Part shown: in pieces, positions 41,258-49,157 of the stretch
Layout: every line of letters begins with the position of its first letter
How positions within the stretch are numbered: the stretch's first letter is position 1
Origin: Heterodera schachtii
Lineage: Eukaryota; Nematoda; Chromadorea; Rhabditida; Heteroderidae
DNA: 64,000 nt
NCBI GenBank assembly: GCA_023374025.1
Contig: SIJG01000141.1
Span: 34,850 to 98,849, forward strand
Reading direction: 5' to 3'
Translations under genes and position numbers: made by a program
The notes under the pieces: model-generated
What the model saw: only the letters and a program-made list of their open reading frames with translations
What the model was told of the DNA's origin: nothing
Databases searched by the model: none

Positions 41258-44078
41258 TTAAAATAGTTTTCGTTTAAAATGGAGTGTTAGAACACAATTA
41301 CCCCAGTTAAATTTAATGTAACGTCCAAACGCTGTTTGTATTTCGATTTTGATTTCGGAAATTCGTTTGTTCTGTATTGGTTTGAAAAACTCATTGGTAT
41401 ATATAACCTCTGGCACGTCCAACGGAGCTGCGCCTGACACGTTTACAACACGTAACAACGGAGCCATACGATCGCCAATAATTGTATCTTCCACTAACTT
41501 TGGTGCATAAACGTACAACTGTCTTACACCACCCGACAAATCTGGTAAGTATTTGGCCGGATGATTATAGTACAGTCGAGTGTTCTCAAATCCTAGCACA
41601 TAGGCAAGGTGGCTGCTAGCATCAACATGTTGTACTCCACTACCTATGTTAATGTAAAATCTTTGAGTGATCTCATTGAAAAGGAATTCTACTGCTTTCC
41701 TTTGCTGTTTCTGATGGCCAATAAGCATCTTCGATCTGTCAGATACTACGGTTGCTCCTTTTTTCTTGCCGCCTCTCTCTTTGGCAGAAAGTGCTTGAGG
41801 GCTAGGCAAATCAGGGAGATCGTCTTCATCGTTATGCTCCGATTTGTTTAGCTCATCTTCGGGCGTAGCCGAAATAAACGTTTCTTCTGGCAATTCATTC
41901 ATGAGGAAAACATTGTTCATATTGTCCTCATCATTATATGAAGGAAAATCTACTGGTAACATTGTTCCTGATTTTTGCCCACCATCCACTGTCTCTGCAA
42001 TCTCCTCAATTTGGGGCATTAACGACGACCCTTCATCAGTTTTGGCCGTTTCCGATGGTTTATTTTTGGCCACTATTGATGATGATGATGATGATGATAA
42101 TGATAATACATTATTATCTTCTTCAATCTCGTATTCAGTAGAGGGAAATTCCTCCTCCTCTTTTTTATCGGTACTTTTCACTAAAGTTGACTCTTCAACC
42201 TTTTGATGATCGGGCTGCTCAAGCGACTCCTCTTTTTCTTTCATTACTTTTTGTTTAGTTTTCTCCGGCGACCATTTCTCTTCTGTATTTTCAGTTTCAA
42301 TGTCTTCAGTTCCATAATCTGTAGATGGAAATTCATGAACTATATTCTCCACGATTTGGATTTTCTCTTCGTCCAGTTTTTCCTCTTTTTTCTTCGATAA
42401 ATACGATTCTTCTACTTGTTCTTCCAATGGTTCATGTTCTTTCTCTAAGCTGTCTCCAATCTCATATTCGAATGAGGGGAATCCTATTTCCGTTTTTTCC
42501 TGTTGACTTTTTTCCCGTTCAAGTTCTTTTTGGGGCTCTTCGGGAATTTCCTTTTCTAACCCCTTTTGAATATAGTTATCGGTTATGACTGCTTCTTGCA
42601 TCTTTTCGTCAATTTCGTTTTTTGCTTTATCTAACAAATTGTAGTCTTGCGTTGACTGTTCTGTTACTAAAGGTTCCAACTCTTTGTCCGCTTTTTTTGG
42701 GCTTTCACGCTCCAATTCCTTTTCTGGTGCTTTTATCGGTTCACGTTCAATCTCTTTTTCTACGATCGACTTTGTAGGTTCGCGTTTCATTTCCTTCTTA
42801 TCAGATATTTTGGAGACTGGTAGCTTCGTTCCGCTCTCAACTTCTTTTTCCACAGTCGGATTCAGCTTTTCCATTTGTTTTTCTTTGCGTTGTTTTGGTT
42901 GCCCAGCAGTGAACTGAGGGTCTTCGGGAGCTCTTTGTGCCACCGTTACCTTTGCATTTAAAAAATCGTCGACTGCTGTCACTACACGATTTGCAAGCTC
43001 ATTCACTCCAAGCTGATCCTCAGGTGCTGTGCTAAAATACATGGGTGTAAGCTGAGCAATGTATTTTTTCGAGTCCTTAAGAGCTTGCTTGGCCATATCT
43101 GCCTGTTTACGGCATTCATTCAAGTTCTTTGACTCATAATGTACACTTAATTTCCGTTTTGCTTCGGCCGCCTTTTTCGACTCTTGTAAAATCTTTTCCA
43201 CAAGTTCACGTAAATGACTCTCCATTTTTGACAGCATATCGAACAATTTCTTTGCGTGTGGAGCATTAGGTGCTTGTCTACGGGCTTGTTCAGCACGGTT
43301 GAGGGCTGTCTTAGCCTTTTCTGCGATATCTGCTGCAGTAGCGGCTGATGAATCGGTGTCTTTCCACGATTGTTCCGTTACCCGTTTCGCTAAGTCCAGG
43401 CGTTCTTGTTCTATCGTAGATGTTTTACTATGTTCAACAATGGGAGGGGGCCGAAATTGTTCCTTTTGCGGTTTTTCATGTTCTAATTCGTCCAACTGTT
43501 TATCAGAAAGTTGGGATGGCCTTGTTTCACGTCCAAGTTCCTTGTCCGATCTTTTTGGCTCTGTTTCACGTTGCAGTTCAATGTCAGGGGGTGCAGCTGA
43601 AGAAGTTTCACGTGTTAATTCAGCATCCTGGGTTATAGATTGAGGTACTTCACGTGTCAGTTCCTTATCAGGTTCTGGTTGCATTTCTTTTTCCAATTCT
43701 TTGTCTGCAATAACACCTCTTTTTAACCTGCTTTCTTTTGGGAATTTTGCATCATAGGCAGATTGTAATGATAGTGTTCAATGATTTTTTCATGTGTTCT
43801 ATACTGTGAAACTGTATGCTTGGAATTTTTACCTTCAGCGTGACAGTGGTTGGGTCTGTACCAGCTGATTTATAGTCAGGGTTCAGGAGTTTTATGTTGA
43901 CAAAGTCATCCTCATCCACTCCGACGGAGGGGAATGAGTTTGGGTATATGATAGAGGAAAGTGCAACTGACCAATTAGAGTCTAGCTCTAAAGTATGTGG
44001 AAGTCTTACGGTAAAATGGGACGCCGTATTCCCAGGAAATGGTACATTTGATGGCAGTACAATATAAAATTCGTCCAT
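41258..44078 (-). pseudogene. Minor capsid protein (copy C), frameshifted
   Basis: Same architecture as 34,844-37,651, but one extra base near 43,767 (GATTGTAATGAT against GATTGAATGAT) breaks the frame after about residue 104. The N-terminal domain (43,752-44,078) is thus separated from the insert and C-terminal domain (41,258-43,738). The insert differs from copy B by many substitutions, an extra Thr-Val near 42,945 and two extra codons in the GAT run near 42,085. The downstream frame remains open for over 800 codons, so the break looks recent. Confidence 0.88.
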
Positions 44079-44080
44079 GC

Positions 44081-45163
44081 TTACCGTACCAGATCTGAAT
44101 CGTTAATCCACCTATTGTGATTTTCCGAATAACCTATCCAACGAACAAAATGTTGCTTAACACCGTTTCGCACCCTGGTTTTCAAAACTTCTGCTCTATG
44201 TGTTATTTGTTCAGCGGCAACAGTCCTTACCAATTCTTGATCATAAAAAATACCTTTTATTTTTTCTCCTTCTAAATCAATGATTCGGTATGACGGCGGA
44301 TTGGTTGGATTTACTTGAAAAATTTTAAATAATTCGTCAGTAAAATTTGGGTAATATCCTTTGGAGAATTCTCCCTTCTCCTTGCTAATTCTTATTATAT
44401 CACCTATTTTAAATTTCGGTTTCCGTTCATGTTCTTCCACGTCTTTATATAGACGATTTCTCAGCTCTGTTGCATTGCGAAAATTCACATCGACAGGGCG
44501 CATTCCTGTTGTACGGTTCACTGAATTGTTCAGGTTTTTAACTATTTTATCAATAATGTCTATCCATCTATGTGTATTTTTTTCGCTAAAATAACGGTAA
44601 AGTCTTTCCTTAATTGTACGATTTGCTCTCTCCACGACGCCTGCGTGCAGATGGGGGCTGTACATCACATGTTTGATTATATCTTTTGAACGCCAGTATT
44701 CATTCATTCGTTTGGCTTGGAATTCAAGGCCACTGTCGCTGTACATTTTATTAGGCAATACTCCTGCCTTTTTGAACACTTTTTCAAAGGCTTCAATCAT
44801 GTGCTCACTTTTCTTCGATTCCGCTTCGGCGACATAAATCAGTCGACTCAACACGTCAATACAGACAAGCATATACCGATATCCATCATTATGTTGCTTC
44901 AACGAGTCCATAATGCAAAGGTCACATTGCCAATCTGTATGTAACCCACTTGGCACGGTTTTTAACCGTGTGAATTTATTTTTTCTTGGTTTAAAAAGTG
45001 TATAAGTCCGTTGCTTGTGCAAAAAGTCCTGTACAACGTGAAGCTTTAAGTTTGGGAAACGTTTTCTCGCTTCTTCTAGAACCTTTTGTATTCCTGCGTA
45101 GCTTGCCGGCGAATTTAGGTTGTAATAAACCTGTTCAAGATGACTTTCTATAGTTTTGCCCAT
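44081..45163 (-). CDS. INT: Polinton integrase with chromodomain (copy C)
   Basis: 360 aa, complete. Triad D81 (WQCDL), D143 (YSDSGLEF) and E178 (VVERANRT), with a C-terminal chromodomain. Its ATG overlaps the end of ORF283 by 16 nt, and the minor capsid ATG follows 2 bp after its stop. Almost identical to copy B, as expected of the tandem duplication. This unit also holds the full ATPase. Confidence 0.93.
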   Translation of the reverse strand: MGKTIESHLEQVYYNLNSPASYAGIQKVLEEARKRFPNLKLHVVQDFLHKQRTYTLFKPRKNKFTRLKTVPSGLHTDWQCDLCIMDSLKQHNDGYRYMLVCIDVLSRLIYVAEAESKKSEHMIEAFEKVFKKAGVLPNKMYSDSGLEFQAKRMNEYWRSKDIIKHVMYSPHLHAGVVERANRTIKERLYRYFSEKNTHRWIDIIDKIVKNLNNSVNRTTGMRPVDVNFRNATELRNRLYKDVEEHERKPKFKIGDIIRISKEKGEFSKGYYPNFTDELFKIFQVNPTNPPSYRIIDLEGEKIKGIFYDQELVRTVAAEQITHRAEVLKTRVRNGVKQHFVRWIGYSENHNRWINDSDLVR

Positions 45164-45999
45164 AATACTGGTTTAAAGGGTCTTCTCTCTCTATTTAACC
45201 CTTCTGTTTTTATAGGGCTAATCTTGACAAGGACAAGTTTTTTTCCATTTCTCGTCTTCCCTTTACCCTGTTGTAAGTTATTTAAGTATTTTGCAATCGC
45301 CGGTTCCCTTTTCAAACGTTGAACAAAAAATGTATGCCCTCTAGGCGGAGAAATATCTACGCCTGATAATAATTTAAGCGATTCGGCATAATCTGAGCCG
45401 GTGATTGGCTTATTAAAATGGGTCATGACCTGACCTGTTTGCATATCGATTCCAAATCTGTCAGGGTTTTTTCCAATAATTTTCTTAATTTTTTTAATAT
45501 TCTTTGGACTTATTTGTACATCATGTGAACGTGTTGGTGTACTACCGCTATCGTTTTTCTCTGCAGCCGATGAGTAATCAAAAGAGGATTCATTCCCGTT
45601 TTCATTTTTTTCACGTGATGTTCTTCTTAATCCTAATGGGTGGTGTTTATTCTCTTGTTCATCGACTGTTTCAGCTTTTGCCAATTTATGAATCCCCATA
45701 TATGGAGCAACGTTTGGTATTGTAGAGCTCAGGTTTCCTTCTATGATCACTTTCTGTGGTTTGTTTTCCACCAGCTCTTTAAGCTGGCGTCTCCGTTTGT
45801 ACAGCCAGGAGTGTCGTTTCATTTTAATATCCGCTCCAATTGTTTTGTCCTCCAAATTTTTTTGTATATTTGAGTCTAAAGATGTTTTTTCATCTTGTAG
45901 TGGATGATCGCCTCGGTTACCAACACTTTTCACTATGTTCATAAGCGCAATGTATTCGGTTTCCGGAACCATGACCATTTTCTTTGTATGCTTCATCAT
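45148..45999 (-). CDS. Conserved Polinton ORF upstream of integrase (copy C)
   Basis: 283 aa, the fullest version in the window. Features as in copy B (VMVPETEYIALMN start, basic KRRRQLKELV, acidic/Ser middle, PITGSDYAESLKLLSGVD), plus a complete basic C-terminus (KGKTRNGKKLVLVKISP, then RRPFKPVLWAKL) that overlaps the integrase start. The high Lys/Arg content suggests nucleic-acid or virion binding; I cannot name it. The start overlaps the ORF116 stop (ATGA). Confidence 0.75.
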   Translation of the reverse strand: MMKHTKKMVMVPETEYIALMNIVKSVGNRGDHPLQDEKTSLDSNIQKNLEDKTIGADIKMKRHSWLYKRRRQLKELVENKPQKVIIEGNLSSTIPNVAPYMGIHKLAKAETVDEQENKHHPLGLRRTSREKNENGNESSFDYSSAAEKNDSGSTPTRSHDVQISPKNIKKIKKIIGKNPDRFGIDMQTGQVMTHFNKPITGSDYAESLKLLSGVDISPPRGHTFFVQRLKREPAIAKYLNNLQQGKGKTRNGKKLVLVKISPIKTEGLNRERRPFKPVLWAKL

Positions 46000-46346
46000 G
46001 CGGTTATTTTTTCAAGCAAATGTTGGGCTAAGACACTGATAATGGGCACAAGAATAGCACCAAGGGCAATTCCGCTCCCTTGTTGAAGTTTTTGACGTGC
46101 TGTACTTTCACTGCGAGCGCGTGCTATAGCCCTGTAATAGTCTGCGTATCGGAATAACCGTCGCTTCTGGCTCGGATTTAGACGAAAATTAAATTTTAAA
46201 ATATTTGCGCAAATTTCCACAAGGGCAAGTATTTGTTCTGCTGATGCACCCTGCAATAGCTCGTTTTTTCGTTTATCAGACCTCGTGGCCGCAAGCTTTT
46301 TTAAGAAATCTGTATTTTCTCTAACGTAAGGACTAAATTGATACAT
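45996..46346 (-). CDS. Conserved small Polinton protein (copy C)
   Basis: 116 aa, identical in predicted sequence to copy B as far as I can see. Basic helices then a C-terminal hydrophobic GIALGAILVPIISVLAQHLL segment. It lies between the ATPase and ORF283 genes, with the CTATATAAAG box about 35 bp upstream. Confidence 0.75.
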   Translation of the reverse strand: MYQFSPYVRENTDFLKKLAATRSDKRKNELLQGASAEQILALVEICANILKFNFRLNPSQKRRLFRYADYYRAIARARSESTARQKLQQGSGIALGAILVPIISVLAQHLLEKITA

Positions 46347-46404
46347 TTTAGATTTATTACGTACTCATTTCTTTATATAGACAATGCGGCGGTTAGCGTA
46401 TGCA

Positions 46405-47019
46405 TTATTCGATCGGTAAATAGATTACTCTACGCTCGTCTGGAAATATTTTACTAGTAAGACGCTCAGTTTCCGGTGCATTTGGATGCATATTTATAAC
46501 AAGATAGCTAAACGGTTTATTTGTTGCGTCGGTATATGATTCCATAAAAAAATTTAAGCGCTTTGGAAACAGTTGAGACCCGACTGTCCGTACCTGAAGC
46601 TGTCCGGATGGGTTACGTGTCAGCACAAGGTAATGACTGTTCGCTCTTGCTGTCCGAATATTTCGCCCATACAGGCTCTGAGTTACGAAAATTACGTTTA
46701 CGTTCCAATTATGCGAACCTCGCGTAAATAGAAGGTCTAAAAAATCATTGTTAATGTTCAGCATCAGATCGTCCAGCACAAGTAGGAGAGGTTTTGGCTG
46801 ACTGTTGATTAATGACTGATCGGGAATCCCATTATGAGTTTCTATGCCACGTTTCATCAAATCAATGACCGAATCGTTCATTTCGGAATAACAATATAAA
46901 ACCTTTTCGGGAGGCGGGCTAATCATTTCGCTATAGTGCTTCAACAATCTCATAAGCCATTGGGTTTTACCGCTTCCAGTGGCGCCCGATAATATAAGAG
47001 TGAAGGGGGCGTTAAACAT
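46405..47019 (-). CDS. ATP: A32-like genome-packaging ATPase
   Basis: 204 aa, complete. FtsK/HerA-superfamily ATPase that in related viruses pumps DNA into the capsid. Walker A is GATGSGKTQ (12-20) and Walker B is LLLVLDDL (79-86); the NVIFVTQSLYG segment following it fits the sensor strand. The length is typical of Polinton ATPases. The first 70 nt overlap the Cys-rich ORF in another frame, which is unusual. The only intact ATPase in the window. Confidence 0.92.
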   Translation of the reverse strand: MFNAPFTLILSGATGSGKTQWLMRLLKHYSEMISPPPEKVLYCYSEMNDSVIDLMKRGIETHNGIPDQSLINSQPKPLLLVLDDLMLNINNDFLDLLFTRGSHNWNVNVIFVTQSLYGRNIRTARANSHYLVLTRNPSGQLQVRTVGSQLFPKRLNFFMESYTDATNKPFSYLVINMHPNAPETERLTSKIFPDERRVIYLPIE

Positions 47020-47246
47020 TTTTTATATTTGTTTTTTTCTAATTGCAACTCATTTATATACTGTTTGTCCCCAATTTTGTATGGGACATATGCCGCACAT
47101 TTTGGGCACAACCAGCATTTTTCTGCCCAAGGGGAGGGTACTGTGCCAAAATTCAAAAGACTATGTGTCCTACACCTTTTACAAAACTCATAATGGCATG
47201 GGCAGTAATGGCAACATTTAACCTGATGGATACATTTTTTGTTCAT
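46950..47246 (-). CDS. Small Cys-rich zinc-binding-type ORF
   Basis: 98 aa from the ATG at 47,246 (an upstream ATG at 47,276 is possible but lies close to the TATA box). It has about ten Cys in clusters: CIHQVKCCHYCPCHYEFCKRC and CWLCPKCAAYVP, resembling a zinc ribbon or RING-like fold, followed by a charged helix. Its end overlaps the ATPase start by 70 nt. Function unknown; a transcription or ubiquitin-related role would be a guess. Confidence 0.55.
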   Translation of the reverse strand: MNKKCIHQVKCCHYCPCHYEFCKRCRTHSLLNFGTVPSPWAEKCWLCPKCAAYVPYKIGDKQYINELQLEKNKYKKCLTPPSLLYYRAPLEAVKPNGL

Positions 47247-47282
47247 TTCTAATAATTGGTGAAATTGCAACAACAAAAAAGT

Positions 47283-47294
47283 GGTTATATATAG
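47283..47294 (-). promoter_or_regulatory. TATA box of the Cys-rich ORF
   Basis: Minus-strand GACTATATATAACC about 40 bp before the ATG at 47,246. Confidence 0.5.
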
Positions 47295-47321
47295 TCTATT
47301 TATTGTGTTGGGGGACAGGGG

Positions 47322-47669
47322 TCACTCAGCTTTCATGATGTGTTCGATCCAATGTGTTAAATCAGCCGAATTGCCAGATAATTCTACTGTTTCTTTCCAC
47401 GAACACTCTGTTGTCAAAATGGCTTTTTTAAACAGAGTCTGTGAGTCTGATTCGGAGATTTTGGTATATGGTTTGGATTTCTCGCCTGTCAATTCATTTT
47501 CATAGGTTTGAGTAGATATTGGTGACGGTTTTTCTTGTGAAAAGTCTTCATCAGGCAATTCGGTCTTCGGTAGTTTGAGCGGTTGTTCACGTTCCAACTG
47601 TTTGTCTGGCGCTGGTGATGTTTCATGCTCTAGTTCTTTATCAACTTCTACTTGTGTAATTCTCTCCAT
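47322..47669 (-). CDS. Charged ORF related to the minor capsid insert
   Basis: 115 aa. The N-terminal half carries DKELEHET and DKQLEREQ phrases like the repeats at the start of the minor capsid insert. The C-terminal part (CSWKETVELSGNSADLTHWI) resembles QSWKDTDSSAATAADIAEKA of that insert. It therefore looks like a free-standing paralogue of the insert's N-terminal portion without any jelly-roll domain. It is the first gene on the minus strand, with a TATATAAACAG box about 70 bp upstream. No signal peptide. Function unknown. Confidence 0.6.
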   Translation of the reverse strand: MERITQVEVDKELEHETSPAPDKQLEREQPLKLPKTELPDEDFSQEKPSPISTQTYENELTGEKSKPYTKISESDSQTLFKKAILTTECSWKETVELSGNSADLTHWIEHIMKAE

Positions 47670-47733
47670 ATTTATTTTAAGTAATTTATATAATTATGTG
47701 GATAGTAAGTATGTACATTTATTTAAAGTTATC

Positions 47734-47744
47734 TGTTTATATAG
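47734..47744 (-). promoter_or_regulatory. TATA box of the 115-aa ORF
   Basis: Minus-strand CTATATAAACAG about 70 bp before the ATG at 47,669. A second ATTATATAAATT string lies nearer at about 47,688. Confidence 0.4.
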
Positions 47745-47840
47745 TGATTGGTGAGGACGGGGGGGGGATTAAAAGAGATTTAATTAAGAAGAAGGGGGAC
47801 GGGGAAACGGGGGGTCGACTATAAAATTGCTGCCTTTAAT

Positions 47841-48165
47841 ATACAGGGGCAGGGGTCCAGGACCCTGCCCAACCCTGCTGTGGTACAGGGGCAGGGGTCC
47901 GGGATCCTCTACACTGGCTAAAAGTGCAATTTTATCTCAAGGTTACAGGGGCAGGGGTCCCGGACCCCTGCCCCTGTCCAAGTATATGTCAAGAAGGGTA
48001 GGTTAGGAAGTACCCAACCCTGCTGTGGTACAGGGGCAGGGGTCCGGGACCCTCTACACTGGCTAAAAGTGCAATTTTATCTCAAGGTTACAGGGGCAGG
48101 GGTCCCGGACCCCTGCCCCTGTAACCTTATACTACTTGCCTTTTGTACGAGTTGCCATGACACCG
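47841..48165. repeat. GC-rich palindromic repeats, right
   Basis: Several copies of the CAGGGGCAGGGGTCC palindrome family. A phrase from GTGGTACAGGGGCAGGGGTCC through CTAAAAGTGCAATTTTATCTC occurs twice (about 47,880-47,945 and 48,025-48,090). The region ends AACCTTATACTACTTGCC and GTACGAGTTGCC, the reverse complement of the arrangement at 17,650-17,720. Confidence 0.8.
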
Positions 48166-49157
48166 TGTACCCGTTCGGCCCAAGGAAAAGGAAATGCGCA
48201 AATGGGTACTGTATTTTTAATTGGCAATAGGCCGCAAATTGTTTATCGGCCCACTTCTTCGCACTTTTCATAAACATTCATGCGGAAAAACATTAATGAA
48301 ATGGAGCATAATGATTAGGGTAATGAAGCATAATGATGACTAGGGTTATTATAAGTTGTTACATTATTTTTCTGCGCATTCAAAAAGCGCATTTCTGTGT
48401 AATTTTTTTGATGATTTGATGAAGCTATTAAGTCAGTATAAATCCATTAGAGCTCGACATTTTGAAAAAAGCCTGTTGGACCAGAATTCCATGTTGAACC
48501 TGGACCTGGATTTCTGGACAAAAACCCAGGAAATTCAAGGCCCAGGAAAAATCCAGGCTTGTCATGGCTTTGATCCAGGCCTGGACTAGGATTTTTTTTG
48601 AATTTGTTTTAAAACAAAAAATGTTTGAAAAAATAATTAATTGTTTAGGAATACATCTAAAAATGTAAATTTTTACAATGATAATATGTTTTTATATCTA
48701 TTGAATCATTTTTTGATAACTTGAAAAAAGGGGTATTCAAAATAAGAAGAAATCCAAGAATATTATTATCCAGGAAACCCAGATTTTTTGGTATTTACCA
48801 TGGACCTGCATTTCTTGGACAAAAATCCAGGAAAATCTGGGCTCAGGAAAAACCCAGTTTGCCGAAAGTAAAAACACACCGTCTAAGTATTTAGTGCATA
48901 TTTTGGTGCTAGTTGGCCATTTTTGGAATTTTTAGTCTATTATTTTGAGTCCATACATCTTAAAACTGTACTTATTTCCTTTTTTTGTCCATATTTTGGT
49001 GCATAATTGGCAATTTTTCGAATTTTATGTCCACAATTAAATTTAAATATAATAGGGGGCGGGGCTTATATTAATCTTTTAGGAAATAGACGACACATTC
49101 AAAACTAAAAATTAAAAAAATAAGATTGTTTTTATTTTTTGCCAACAAATTTTTAAA
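48166..49157. repeat. Intergenic DNA with CCAGG-rich dispersed repeat
   Basis: Between 48,480 and 48,860, phrases such as GGACCTGGATTTCTGGACAAA and CCAGGAAAAATCCAGG recur two or three times in both orientations, forming an imperfect repeat. Nothing else was recognised up to the chemoreceptor start. Confidence 0.45.

Larger units (their letters stand above)
40498..46926. repeat. Tandem duplication, right unit (C)
   Basis: Direct repeat of 34,083-40,497. By inspection most of the unit is near-identical, with differences concentrated in the charged insert of the minor capsid gene. Confidence 0.92.
21211..47669. mobile_element. Maverick/Polinton virus-like transposon
   Basis: One block contains every Polinton hallmark gene: chromodomain integrase (three copies), protein-primed PolB, A32-like ATPase, adenain-like protease, double-jelly-roll major capsid and penton-like minor capsid protein, plus a pX-like core protein. 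Minus-strand structural genes (47.7-31.4 kb) converge on the plus-strand polymerase (24.1-29.6 kb). The structural region is partly duplicated in tandem, and a third integrase fragment sits left of the polymerase. I found no classical terminal inverted repeat or 6-bp target duplication by eye, so outer limits are uncertain; the palindromes at 17.7 and 48.1 kb are candidate borders. Polintons replicate by protein-primed synthesis and may form virions; whether this copy is active is unknown. Confidence 0.93.

Noticed and set aside
47734..47830. Right terminal inverted repeat of the Polinton
   Set aside because: I found no matching reverse complement on the left by eye; a computed self-alignment is needed.
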